Source of the DNA: Firmicutes bacterium UBA6113
Lineage (GTDB): Bacteria > Bacillota > Clostridia > Tissierellales > Sedimentibacteraceae
Reading direction: 5' to 3'
DNA: 64,000 nt
Assembly (NCBI GenBank): GCA_002422545.1
Contig: DIWF01000032.1
Location: 5,920 to 69,919, forward strand
Under the pieces are notes generated by a model. It did no database searches and was not told the origin of the DNA. It worked only from the letters and a program-made list of their open reading frames with translations. Within the stretch, counting starts at the first letter, position 1; every line of letters starts with the position of its first letter. Shown here piece by piece: positions 33,332 to 42,174 of the stretch. The translations under genes and the position numbers were made by a program.

Positions 33332-34621
33332 ATGAAAGATTACAAAATAATGGGAATAAGCTTACCTGTTTATTTCACATTGCTGGTTATATTGCTCATA
33401 GCAGTATTTCTGGACATATTGCCCGGCGGCATGATAGGTGCGTTTGCATTTATGATGATCATCGGTTCATTGCTTGACGTTATAGGAAACAACACACCAA
33501 TAGTAAAAACATTTTTTGGCGGCGGACCAATTGTTATTATTTTCGGTTCAGCAGCAATGGTTTATTACAACTTGATTCCTGCTTCTGTATCAGAAAATGT
33601 TACTACATTCATGAAGGGCGGCGGATTTCTTGACTTCTACATTGCAGCACTCATTACAGGTTCTATTTTAGGTATGAGCAAGAAACTTCTTATTAAGGCA
33701 GCTGTCAGATACTTCCCTACAATAATTGGTGGAGTTGCTGTGTCATTGTTGTTTGTGTCATTGGGAGGCATGCTTTTTGGGCAGGCACCTGGAGAATCAA
33801 TAGCTTATATAGGCATTCCTATAATGGGCGGCGGTATGGGAGCAGGCGCAGTTCCTATATCAGAAGTTTTTTCACAGGGACTTGGAGTTCCATCAGAAAC
33901 AATACTTTCAAAACTTGTGCCTGCTGTAGCTTTGGGAAATGCAATGGCTATAGTGTTTGGCGGACTTCTTGACAGACTTGGCAAAAAATTTCCTTCATTG
34001 AGTGGAAACGGTAAACTTATGGAAATCGGAGAAGATGACCTTAAGGAAAAAGAAGATACTGAAGTTTTGAAGCTTGCTGATTACGGTATCGGTATTGCAA
34101 TTGCAACTTCATTTTTCGTAGTTGGTGAAATTGTGGCATACTTCTTTGATACTTATGCAGGCCTTGACATACACCCATATGCATGGATGATCATATCAGT
34201 CGCATTGGCAAAAGCATTCAATGTACTTCCTCAACAGTTTGAAAGAGCATGTGCAGGCTGGTATAAATTCGTTGCAACTAACTGGACAGCAGCACTTCTC
34301 ATGGGAATAGGTATAGCATACACAGACCTTGGTCAGGTTATATCAGCATTCTCTCCAGTATACCTGGTACTTGTATTCCTGGTAGTGTTTGGAGCAGTCG
34401 TTGGAACAGCTCTTGTTGGAAAGCTTGTTGGTTTCTATCCTATTGAAGCAGCTATCACAGCTGGTCTTTGTATGGCTAACATGGGGGGAACAGGAGACGT
34501 TGCAGTTTTAACAGCAGCTCACAGAATGGAACTCATGCCATTTGCACAAATATCTTCAAGGCTTGGCGGAGCATTTATAATACTGCTGGCAACATTTATA
34601 GTACCGATCTTATTCGGTTAA
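33332..34621 (+). CDS. 2-hydroxycarboxylate transporter (CitS/CimH/MaeN type)
   Basis: A 429-residue symporter of the 2-hydroxycarboxylate transporter family, which takes up citrate, malate or citramalate-like acids with Na+ or H+. The two GGXG re-entrant loops are visible (GIPIMGGGMGAGAVPISE near residue 165; CMANMGGTGDVAVLTAA near 375), as is the substrate-binding arginine in ISSRLGGAFII close to the C terminus. About 11 membrane segments. It follows the malic enzyme by 33 bp with GGGAGG before its start. Which acid it carries cannot be read from the sequence. Confidence 0.93.
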   Translation: MKDYKIMGISLPVYFTLLVILLIAVFLDILPGGMIGAFAFMMIIGSLLDVIGNNTPIVKTFFGGGPIVIIFGSAAMVYYNLIPASVSENVTTFMKGGGFLDFYIAALITGSILGMSKKLLIKAAVRYFPTIIGGVAVSLLFVSLGGMLFGQAPGESIAYIGIPIMGGGMGAGAVPISEVFSQGLGVPSETILSKLVPAVALGNAMAIVFGGLLDRLGKKFPSLSGNGKLMEIGEDDLKEKEDTEVLKLADYGIGIAIATSFFVVGEIVAYFFDTYAGLDIHPYAWMIISVALAKAFNVLPQQFERACAGWYKFVATNWTAALLMGIGIAYTDLGQVISAFSPVYLVLVFLVVFGAVVGTALVGKLVGFYPIEAAITAGLCMANMGGTGDVAVLTAAHRMELMPFAQISSRLGGAFIILLATFIVPILFG

Positions 34622-34652
34622 TAAAGGGATATCCCTTGTTAAATAACAAAAT

Positions 34653-34681
34653 AATAAGCTCACCTTAAGGGTGGGCTTATT
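34653..34681 (+). terminator. Intercistronic hairpin, partial terminator or processing site
   Basis: AATAAGCTCACC and GGTGGGCTTATT form a 12-bp stem (one G-U pair) in the 103-bp gap between the transporter and hydratase genes. T residues (TTTTTT) follow only eight bases later, so it probably attenuates rather than ends transcription. Confidence 0.6.
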
Positions 34682-34724
34682 GCATAGTTTTTTAGGCAAA
34701 AATTATTATCACAAGGAGAACAAC

Positions 34725-35990
34725 ATGCATGCTATTGAAAAGATTCTTGCTAAAAACAGCGGGAAGACAACGGTCAAGACAGGCGAAATAGTAACTGCAA
34801 AAGTGGATTTTGCAGAAGTAAACGATTTATACCTGCAGACCATTTATTCATTCAGAGAAATGAATGGGGAAAAGGTGTGGGACAAAGACAGGCTGACATT
34901 TGTTTTTGATCATTATGCTCCAGCTCCAACAATCAAGACTGCCCAAATTCACAAGGAAATGAGAGAATTTGCCAAAGAAAACAACCTCACATATCATTTC
35001 GACATAAATGCAGGAGTATGCCATCAGGTTATGCCTGAAAGCGGACTCATATATCCAGGAGCGATTATAGTTGCCACTGATTCCCACACAACAACCCACG
35101 GAGCTTTTGGAGCTATGGGAACGGGAGTGGGCGCAACAGACATGGCAACAATCATGATTTCAGGAGAACTGTGGTTCAGGGTACCGGAAATAATTGAAAT
35201 CTGCATAGACGGCACTCCAAGAGAAGGGGTAATGCCAAAGGATGTGGTTTTATTCATCATGGGACAAATGAAAGCAGACGGGGCAGTTTATAAGGCCATT
35301 GACTTTACAGGTAGCTACATCGAACAGCTTGATGTGCCGGGAAGAATGGTTATTTGCAACATGGCCGTTGAAATGGGTGCCAAGACAGCATACATGCAGC
35401 CTAACCAAAACGTGCTTGACTATGTAAGTTCCAGAGCCGTCCGTCCATATGAAGTTCAATATACAGACGAAGATTTTGAATACAGCGAAAGATACAAATT
35501 TGATATTTCTGATTTAATACCTCAGGTTGCTGCTCCTCACAGTGTTGACAATGTATTTCCAATAGATGAAGTTGAAAGAGTAAAAGTTGATCAGTGTTTT
35601 GTAGGAACATGCACTGGCGGAAGGCTTGAGGACATAAAGGCTGCAGCAGATATTTTAAGAGGCAGGACCATAGCACCGGATGTAAGGCTTCTGGTCATTC
35701 CAGCTTCAACACTTGTCATGAAGGAATGTATTGAAAAAGGATATTTTCAGGATTTAGTTGAATCAGGGGCAACAATTTCAACTCCGGGATGCGGACCATG
35801 CCTCAGTGCTCATGAAGGGGTTCTGGCGCCGGGAGAAGTGTGTGTTACTGCATCCAACCGCAATTTTCCGGGACGTATGGGAAGCAACCAGGCAGACATT
35901 TATCTTGCATCTCCTGCAACAGTTGCTGCTTCAGCTTTGACAGGATATCTTACAAATCCATGCACATTGGGGGAAAATCATGAACACTAA
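34725..35990 (+). CDS. Aconitase-family hydro-lyase, large subunit (LeuC/DmdA/mesaconase type)
   Basis: A 421-residue large subunit of a two-subunit [4Fe-4S] hydro-lyase. The cluster ligands are in CFVGTCTGGR (Cys291) and STPGCGPCLS (Cys356, Cys359). Sequence resembles LeuC of the short archaeal/clostridial type, a group that also contains homoaconitase, 2,3-dimethylmalate dehydratase and mesaconase. No leuA or leuB is present. Its place between a hydroxycarboxylate transporter and citrate/citramalate-lyase genes favours hydration or dehydration of a methyl-malate or citrate-like acid over leucine synthesis (inference). AAGGAG fixes the start at 34725. Confidence 0.88.
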   Translation: MHAIEKILAKNSGKTTVKTGEIVTAKVDFAEVNDLYLQTIYSFREMNGEKVWDKDRLTFVFDHYAPAPTIKTAQIHKEMREFAKENNLTYHFDINAGVCHQVMPESGLIYPGAIIVATDSHTTTHGAFGAMGTGVGATDMATIMISGELWFRVPEIIEICIDGTPREGVMPKDVVLFIMGQMKADGAVYKAIDFTGSYIEQLDVPGRMVICNMAVEMGAKTAYMQPNQNVLDYVSSRAVRPYEVQYTDEDFEYSERYKFDISDLIPQVAAPHSVDNVFPIDEVERVKVDQCFVGTCTGGRLEDIKAAADILRGRTIAPDVRLLVIPASTLVMKECIEKGYFQDLVESGATISTPGCGPCLSAHEGVLAPGEVCVTASNRNFPGRMGSNQADIYLASPATVAASALTGYLTNPCTLGENHEH

Positions 35991-36486
35991 AATTAGTGGA
36001 AAAGTTACAGTACTTGGAAACAACATTGACACAGACCAGATATATCCTGGAAGATTTCTGGAACTAGTGGAACCAAAGGAAATAGGAACCCACTGCCTTG
36101 CAGGAGTGGATGAAAACATAGCAAAGAATTTTGTAAAAGGCGACATTGTAGTGGCTGGAAGCAACTTCGGCTGCGGTTCAAGCAGGGAGCACGCACCAAT
36201 AGCCCTTATAAACATGGGGGCAGGAGTTGTTCTCGCTGATTCATTTGCGAGAATATTTTTCAGAAATTCAATCAATCTGGGACTTCCTCTCATAGTTTGC
36301 AAAGGAATAAGCAAAGTTCTGAAAGACGGAGATGAAGTAGAGGTTGACATTGAAGAAGGTACTGTGACCGTTTTAAACTCAGGCGATGTATACATGTGCG
36401 ACAAAATAGGCGAATATGCAATGCAGATACTTGAAGCAGGCGGAATAAAGGCAATGTTCAGAGAAAGAATGTCGAAACAAAAATAA
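35980..36486 (+). CDS. Aconitase-family hydro-lyase, small subunit (LeuD type)
   Basis: A 168-residue small (swivel) subunit with the conserved NNIDTDQIYPGRFL, AGSNFGCGSSREHAPIAL and FARIFFRNSINLGLP. It carries the substrate-recognition loop (after NNIDTDQI) and pairs with the large subunit, with which it overlaps by 11 bases. The loop sequence YPGRFLELVEPKEIG is not one I can assign to a particular substrate. Confidence 0.88.
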   Translation: MNTKISGKVTVLGNNIDTDQIYPGRFLELVEPKEIGTHCLAGVDENIAKNFVKGDIVVAGSNFGCGSSREHAPIALINMGAGVVLADSFARIFFRNSINLGLPLIVCKGISKVLKDGDEVEVDIEEGTVTVLNSGDVYMCDKIGEYAMQILEAGGIKAMFRERMSKQK

Positions 36487-36514
36487 ACTTTTAGTTTTAG
36501 GAAGGGTGGCAAAA

Positions 36515-36787
36515 ATGGAAATTAAAAAGAAGGCAACTGCCGGAACCTTGGAATCAAGCGACATATTTGTTCAGGTTGAGCCTAATGACAATGGAATAGA
36601 AATTAATATTACGTCAATTGTTTATAATCAGTTCGGCGAAGACATAGAAAGAACTGTTAGAGAAGTTCTTTCGGAATTTGGCGTTAATAGCGTAAAAATT
36701 CAGCTCAAAGACAGGGGCGCTGTTGAATGTGCCATACGTGCAAGGATTGAGACAGCCCTAAAAAGAGCAGAAGGGATGGAAGACTAA
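36515..36787 (+). CDS. citD: Citrate/citramalate lyase acyl carrier protein (gamma subunit)
   Basis: A 90-residue acyl carrier subunit. The N terminus MEIKKKATAGTLESSD places the prosthetic-group serine at position 14, as in Klebsiella CitD, where a phosphoribosyl-dephospho-CoA arm is attached. The ATG at 36515 is favoured over a GTG three codons earlier because the AGGAAGGG site is too close to the GTG. The stop overlaps the citE start (TAATG). The genes for making and attaching the prosthetic group (citX, citG) are not in this window and must lie elsewhere. Confidence 0.92.
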   Translation: MEIKKKATAGTLESSDIFVQVEPNDNGIEINITSIVYNQFGEDIERTVREVLSEFGVNSVKIQLKDRGAVECAIRARIETALKRAEGMED

Positions 36788-37653
36788 TGAGAAGAAGCAT
36801 GTTGTTTATGCCTGGCAACAATTCAGGCATGTTGTTGAATGCTGATGCCCTTGGGGCGGACAGCGTAATATTGGACCTTGAAGATGCAGTTTCGCCTCAA
36901 GAAAAGGATTCTGCCCGCATTCTTGTAAGAAATGCACTTAAGTATCTCGGTTACAAAGGCTGCGAAGTCATAATCAGGATAAATTCTATCGACACGGATT
37001 TCTGGAAAAAGGACCTGGACGAGATAATACCCATGAAGCCGGACATGATTATGCCTCCAAAAGTAAGCAGCGGAATGGATATTAAAGTAATTGAAAACTA
37101 TATGGGAGAAGTTGAAAGAAGACACGGCATTGAAAAGAAAATTTCCCTCATACCTCTTATCGAAACTGCACTTGGAGTTGAAAATGCCTTTGAAATAGCT
37201 TCTTCAAGCAAAAGAATAAAGGCAATATTTTTGGGAGGAGAAGACCTCACTGCAGACCTTCGCTGCAAGAGAACAAAACAAGGTGACGAAATATTCTACA
37301 GCCGCGGCAGAATGGTTATGGCAGCCAGGGCAGCAGGTATCGATGTTTACGATACTCCGTTCACTGATGTTGAAGACGAGGAAGGATTAAGACTGGATGC
37401 AGAGTTTGCCAAGGGTCTTGGTTTTACCGGCAAGGCTTGCATATCTCCAAGACATGTGCAATCAGTCAATGAAGTGTTCAGCCCAACGTTGGAAGAAATT
37501 GAGTATGCAACGGAAGTTATGGAAATAATTCAGGTTGCTAAGGAACAGGGAAAAGGTGCAATTTCTCTAAGAGGAAAAATGATTGACGCTCCTATAGTTG
37601 AAAGAGCTAGACAGACTCTGGAAGCGGCTAAAGCTTTAGGAGGTGCATTTTAA
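36787..37653 (+). CDS. citE: Citrate/citramalate lyase beta subunit
   Basis: A 288-residue CitE-type lyase subunit. It cleaves the acyl-ACP of citrate to oxaloacetate, or of citramalate to pyruvate, leaving acetyl-ACP. Family marks: RRSMLFMPGNN at the start, DSVILDLEDAV with the metal-binding acidic residues, PLIETALGVENAFEIA and FLGGEDLTADL. Start and stop both overlap the neighbours (TAATG). The sequence alone does not separate citrate from citramalate lyase. Confidence 0.92.
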   Translation: MRRSMLFMPGNNSGMLLNADALGADSVILDLEDAVSPQEKDSARILVRNALKYLGYKGCEVIIRINSIDTDFWKKDLDEIIPMKPDMIMPPKVSSGMDIKVIENYMGEVERRHGIEKKISLIPLIETALGVENAFEIASSSKRIKAIFLGGEDLTADLRCKRTKQGDEIFYSRGRMVMAARAAGIDVYDTPFTDVEDEEGLRLDAEFAKGLGFTGKACISPRHVQSVNEVFSPTLEEIEYATEVMEIIQVAKEQGKGAISLRGKMIDAPIVERARQTLEAAKALGGAF

Positions 37654-39056
37654 TGAATAAAGTGGTAAAATCTATAAAAGAAGCAATAACTCTATGTGGT
37701 CTTAAGGATGGAATGAGGATATCCTTCCACCATCACTTAAGAAACGGAGACCATGTAATAAACATGGTGATGGAAGAAATCGCAAACATGGGATACAGGG
37801 ACCTGACTGTAAATGCAAGTTCTGTTTTTGACATCCATGCACCGCTCATAACTCACATCAAAAACAATGTTGTGACTGGACTTGAAGTGAACTACATGGG
37901 AGCAGCAGTGGGAAGAGAAGTATCATCAGGTATCATGCAAAAGCCGGTTGATTTCAGAAGTCACGGAGGACGCCCCAGTGACATTGAAAACGGCAAGACT
38001 CCCATAGACATAGCCTTCATAGCAGCTCCTTCATCAGACAATATGGGAAACTGTTCAGGCAAGTACGGAAAATCAGCTTGCGGTTCTCTAGGATATGCAT
38101 TTGTTGATGCCATGAATGCAAAAAAAGTTGTTGTAATCACTGACAACCTTGTGGAATATCCATTGTATGACTTTTCAATTCAAGAAACATATGTGGATTA
38201 TGTTGTGTGTGTGGACAAAATAGGTGATCCCACGGGAATTGTTTCCGGAACAACAAAAATCACCAGAGATCCTGTGGGACTAATGATGGCTTCTTATGCC
38301 ACAAAAGTGATTCAGAGCTCTGGTCTTCTCAAGGACGGTTTTTCATTTCAGACAGGAGCTGGAGGAGCATCTCTTGCTGTTGCCAAGTACCTGAAGGACA
38401 TTATGCTTAAGGAAAATATAAAGGGAAGCTTCGGTATGGGTGGAATAACAAGCTATCTTGTTGACATGCTTGAAGCCGGATGCTTTGAAACATTAATGGA
38501 TGTGCAATGCTTTGACTTAAGGGCGGTGCAGTCCATAAGAGACAATCCAAGGCACAGGGAAGTAACAGCATCCCACTATGCAAGCCCTTCAGCAAAAAGT
38601 GCCATAGTTGACAATCTGGATGTTGTAATATTAGGAGCAACACAAATCGATACTGATTTTAATGTCAATGTTCACACGGATTCAAACGGATTCATAATGG
38701 GCGGTTCCGGAGGACACAGCGACACTGCCGCAGGAGCAAAACTTACCATGATTGTTGCTCCCCTAACAAGAGCAAGGCTTTCAATAGTTGTTGACAAAGT
38801 TCTTTGTGTTTCAACTCCGGGAAACACTGTAGATGTGCTTGTAACCCAAAGAGGCATTGCAGTAAATCCTAGAAGAGGCGATCTTAAAGAAAGACTTTTA
38901 GCTTCAGGGCTTCCTGTTGTTGACATTCACGACCTTAAAAGAATAGCTGATGGCATAACCGGAGTTCCAAAAGAAGTAAAACTTGGCAGCAAGACAGTTG
39001 CCAATGTAATATACCGTGACGGCACAGTAATTGACAAAATTAAAAATACTTTGTAA
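37653..39056 (+). CDS. citF: Citrate/citramalate lyase alpha subunit (CoA/ACP transferase)
   Basis: A 467-residue alpha subunit that exchanges the acetyl group on the carrier for the incoming acid. Typical stretches are ISFHHHLRNGDHVINMVM, SHGGRPSDIENGKTPIDIAF, FSFQTGAGGASLAVAKYL and DSNGFIMGGSGGHSDTAAGA. It is shorter than the enterobacterial CitF (about 510 residues) because the usual N-terminal extension is missing; this seems natural rather than damage, since a GGAGG site precedes the ATG and the stop codon of citE overlaps it. Confidence 0.93.
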   Translation: MNKVVKSIKEAITLCGLKDGMRISFHHHLRNGDHVINMVMEEIANMGYRDLTVNASSVFDIHAPLITHIKNNVVTGLEVNYMGAAVGREVSSGIMQKPVDFRSHGGRPSDIENGKTPIDIAFIAAPSSDNMGNCSGKYGKSACGSLGYAFVDAMNAKKVVVITDNLVEYPLYDFSIQETYVDYVVCVDKIGDPTGIVSGTTKITRDPVGLMMASYATKVIQSSGLLKDGFSFQTGAGGASLAVAKYLKDIMLKENIKGSFGMGGITSYLVDMLEAGCFETLMDVQCFDLRAVQSIRDNPRHREVTASHYASPSAKSAIVDNLDVVILGATQIDTDFNVNVHTDSNGFIMGGSGGHSDTAAGAKLTMIVAPLTRARLSIVVDKVLCVSTPGNTVDVLVTQRGIAVNPRRGDLKERLLASGLPVVDIHDLKRIADGITGVPKEVKLGSKTVANVIYRDGTVIDKIKNTL

Positions 39057-39068
39057 AAAGGTGAAAAC

Positions 39069-40106
39069 ATGGGCTATGAAACATATTATGATGAATTCGG
39101 ATATCCGATGAAAGGAATAAAGCTTGAGAAACTTAAGGAATTTCTAATGAGAGAAGAGCTGTCCTATGACGAGGGAATTGAGTTTACTGTCAACATATGT
39201 TTAAGTGACGGAAAAATTGCAGCAACAGGCTCCCTTCAGGGCAATGTCCTAAAATGCATCGCAGTTGCAGACGAATATCAGGGTGAAGGTCTTGCTGCTA
39301 AAATTGTTACTCTATTGATGTCTAAAGGCTTCGAAAATGGTCACAGCCACATGTTCTTATTCACGAAGACTGAAAATATAATCATATTCAGTGATCTGGG
39401 TTTTTATCTCATAGCTGAAACAAAGGATGCTGCCTTAATGGAAAATAAAAAAGACGGCATCCGAAATTTTGTGAATTCTTTAAAAGGGGAACATAACTGC
39501 AGCAATGCAGGTGCTATTGTGTTAAACTGCAACCCTTTCACCAATGGGCATTTGTACCTGGTCGAAACAGCAGCAAAAATGTGCAGAATTTTACACCTGT
39601 TTGTGGTTTCTGAAGACAAAAGCACATTTCCTGCAAAGGTAAGGTTTGAACTTGTTAAAAGGGGAGTGGAGCATTTAAACAATGTTGTGGTTCATCCAAC
39701 GTCCGATTACCTGATTTCATCTGCAACATTTCCTACCTACTTTATCAAGGAAAAATACAAGGCAGGGGATATAAACTGTATGTTGGACCTCACAATATTT
39801 TGCGAGCATTTTGCAAAAGCATTGAACATTACAAGACGTTTTGTAGGCACTGAGCCATTTGATGTTGTCACTGCTTCCTACAACATCATGATGAAAAGTT
39901 TTCTTGGTGAGAGAGGAATTGATGTCATTGAAGTTCCAAGGCTTGAGGAAAACAATTATCCTGTGAGTGCTTCTGTTGTAAGAAAACTCATGGCTGAAGG
40001 TAATTATGATGAAATTAAAAAAATTGTTCCTAGAACAACTTATGAATATATTATTTCCGACAGAGGGATGAAAATAGCTGAAAAAATACGGAGCAGCAGG
40101 GGGTAA
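39069..40106 (+). CDS. citC: Citrate lyase ligase ([citrate lyase] acetate:SH-ACP ligase)
   Basis: A 345-residue ligase that acetylates the thiol of the carrier arm with ATP and acetate, switching the lyase on. Residues up to about 130 form a GNAT-like domain (ADEYQGEGLAAKIVTLLM); the rest is a cytidylyltransferase-like nucleotidyl-transfer domain with CNPFTNGHLYLVE (the HxGH-type motif) and FPAKVRFELVKRG. GGTGA precedes the ATG 12 bases after citF. Last gene of the operon; no clear terminator follows, but a palindromic repeat element does. Confidence 0.92.
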   Translation: MGYETYYDEFGYPMKGIKLEKLKEFLMREELSYDEGIEFTVNICLSDGKIAATGSLQGNVLKCIAVADEYQGEGLAAKIVTLLMSKGFENGHSHMFLFTKTENIIIFSDLGFYLIAETKDAALMENKKDGIRNFVNSLKGEHNCSNAGAIVLNCNPFTNGHLYLVETAAKMCRILHLFVVSEDKSTFPAKVRFELVKRGVEHLNNVVVHPTSDYLISSATFPTYFIKEKYKAGDINCMLDLTIFCEHFAKALNITRRFVGTEPFDVVTASYNIMMKSFLGERGIDVIEVPRLEENNYPVSASVVRKLMAEGNYDEIKKIVPRTTYEYIISDRGMKIAEKIRSSRG

Positions 40107-40135
40107 ATTAATAGGCTGTAAGAAACAAAAAAACA

Positions 40136-40292
40136 TGATATCAATCATGTCAGACTATTGATAAACCTAATTTCTACATATCGTAGGGGCGGATCTTGTG
40201 TCCGCCCGGGGTTATTAATAAAAAGTTTCTTTTCTTCGGGAGGACACGAGGTCCTCCCCTACAAAATATGATTTCAAGTGATATCAATCATG
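40136..40292. repeat. Palindromic repeat element flanked by 14-bp direct repeats
   Basis: Two 26-base arms in inverted orientation (40183-40208 and 40237-40262), each itself a hairpin of the GTAGGGGCGG...CCGCCCG type, match at 21 of 26 positions. The whole is flanked by identical direct repeats TGATATCAATCATG at 40136-40149 and 40279-40292. It is much richer in GC than its surroundings. It looks like a small non-autonomous or REP-like element; it could also fold strongly in RNA between the convergent citC and DUF4353 transcripts. Confidence 0.75.
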
Positions 40293-40295
40293 ATT

Positions 40296-42164
40296 TTATA
40301 CTGTTACTTCAGTTTCCTGAGCATCACCGGGGATTCCAGTTTCCTGTGTAGCTTCGCTTGTTCCATCAGGTTGTTGCATAGCTCCGCTTGTTCCTTCAGG
40401 CATCTGCCTGTCACCCTTGAAATCAGCCGGTCTTTCACCTTCCGGCATTGCTGGCACTTCACCATTTTGCATTCCCGGTTTCATTCCACGGCCACCGCCT
40501 TGTCCAGGCTGTCCAAAGCCTCCCACTGTAACCTCTTCTCCTGTTTCAGAAATTGAAATGATGTTTTTTGTGAGTGTGAAATCAGCTGTCTTAGTATCCT
40601 GAGAATACAGCTGGTATGCTGTGTCAAGTTTTAAATCAGGAGAGCTTACAAGTACAGCCTGGAATGTTTTTTCAGGCGTAAAATCAATAATTGTGTTTCC
40701 GTTTTCGTCAAGAATTTTAACATTAGTTCCCGCCTGCTGCATTTGAGAATAGGTGATTAGCAGGGAATTTTGTGTTGAACTGTCAGTAGGTGTCTGAACC
40801 ATTCCGGAACTTCCTGCTGCCATAAGCACTCCGCCGTTCATGTCAAAAGTCTGGTCGTAGTCAAGGGAGCCGTTTCCGTTGTTTGTAGGGCCGTTTACCA
40901 CAACTGTGCCACCATCCATGTAAATGGAGCCGTTGGCATCAAGACCATCTCCTTCAGCATTTACAACAATGTTTCCTCCTGTGACGGTGAGCTTGTTTTC
41001 ACTGGTTTCTGAGAAAGTGTTTTGACCTGGTCTTCCGTTTACAGAAGAACCATCCGCGCCCCCTGCAACGTTAATTCCATCATCTGTTGCAGACAGTGTT
41101 ATATTTCCGCCTGAAATGTTAATCAGTGCACTTTCAATTCCTTCATAGCTTTTTTGTATGTTTATTGTTCCTCCGATTATGTCTATGGTAGAATCAGCGT
41201 GAATGCCGTCATCTTCTGAAGTTATTTCAAAATTTCCTCCGTAGATGCTTATTGTGCTGTTGGAATGTATTGAATCTCCTGTTGAAGAGATTTCGTATGT
41301 TCCGTCAAATATTGAAAGATTTTTTTCTGCCTGTATGCCGTCAGAACCTGCAGTTACATTGAAATTTCCGCTTTCAAGAACCAAATTTCCTTTGTCGGCA
41401 TCAGTGTCGTTTGTTGCTTTAATACCGTCGCCTTTTGCATTAATTGTTAAATCAGCATCTTTTACTGCAACCAAATCTTTTCCCATGAGACCGTCATCAA
41501 CAGAATTTATTACTATTGTTCCTCCTGTTACCTTAAGCTGGTCCTTTCCGTTTATACCGTTGTTGTAATTTGAATTCACAGTGAGTTTTCCTGCTCCGTT
41601 TATGGTAATGTCGTCCTTGCTGTAAATTGCTGCATTTGGTTCATCAGAACCTTCTGCAAGCACATAGGAACTTCCATCTGTTACAGAGTTTTCTGTGTTT
41701 TTTTCAATGGAAATAATTGTTTTTTCTGAGCTTACAACATAAATAGGGGCATTGTCTGAGCAGCTTATTTCGGCTCCGTTTAAAACTATCCTTACAGTAT
41801 CTTCTTTTGCGGCATCTACAATTATCTGTCCGTCGGAAAGACTGCCGCTCACAACGTATGTTCCAGGTGAATTGATTGTTATTGTGCTTTCTTTAATTGA
41901 TGCTCCGGTTCCTTCAAGCTCCGCAGAGTTTCCACTTAATTTGATGTAATTTGGATTTTCTCCTTCCCAATCCGTGTAATAGTCATCATCCTGGTATTCA
42001 ACCAAGCTTTGAGACATAGTCTTGATGTTTAAGTTAACTTCTGTATTTTCAGTTCCAGTTTCATCGGCTGCCGCCGTTTGATTTCCTGCATTTACGCTGC
42101 ATGACATGAGAAGTGCGGAGCTCATTAGCAGTGCAGTCATTTTATAAAACATTTTGTTTTTCAT
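40296..42164 (-). CDS. DUF4353 carbohydrate-binding-type surface lipoprotein
   Basis: A 622-residue exported protein. MKNKMFYKMTALLMSSALLM precedes SC, a lipobox-like cleavage site, so it is probably a lipoprotein. The body (about 60-480) is a parallel beta-helix-like array of repeated units rich in TING, VNSVDDGL and GDGIKATND, matching the DUF4353 carbohydrate-binding family. The last 80 residues are Gly/Pro/Met/Glu-rich and probably disordered. AAGGAG sets the start at 42164. It is the third gene of an operon with DUF4956 and VTC-domain genes, a set seen in many Firmicutes together with CotH-like spore or surface proteins; function unknown. Confidence 0.85.
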   Translation of the reverse strand: MKNKMFYKMTALLMSSALLMSCSVNAGNQTAAADETGTENTEVNLNIKTMSQSLVEYQDDDYYTDWEGENPNYIKLSGNSAELEGTGASIKESTITINSPGTYVVSGSLSDGQIIVDAAKEDTVRIVLNGAEISCSDNAPIYVVSSEKTIISIEKNTENSVTDGSSYVLAEGSDEPNAAIYSKDDITINGAGKLTVNSNYNNGINGKDQLKVTGGTIVINSVDDGLMGKDLVAVKDADLTINAKGDGIKATNDTDADKGNLVLESGNFNVTAGSDGIQAEKNLSIFDGTYEISSTGDSIHSNSTISIYGGNFEITSEDDGIHADSTIDIIGGTINIQKSYEGIESALINISGGNITLSATDDGINVAGGADGSSVNGRPGQNTFSETSENKLTVTGGNIVVNAEGDGLDANGSIYMDGGTVVVNGPTNNGNGSLDYDQTFDMNGGVLMAAGSSGMVQTPTDSSTQNSLLITYSQMQQAGTNVKILDENGNTIIDFTPEKTFQAVLVSSPDLKLDTAYQLYSQDTKTADFTLTKNIISISETGEEVTVGGFGQPGQGGGRGMKPGMQNGEVPAMPEGERPADFKGDRQMPEGTSGAMQQPDGTSEATQETGIPGDAQETEVTV

Positions 42165-42174
42165 TTTTATCTCC

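Noticed and set aside
34725..36486. leuC/leuD for leucine synthesis
   Set aside because: No leuA, leuB or other leucine genes are near; the context is hydroxycarboxylate breakdown, so the specific names were withheld.
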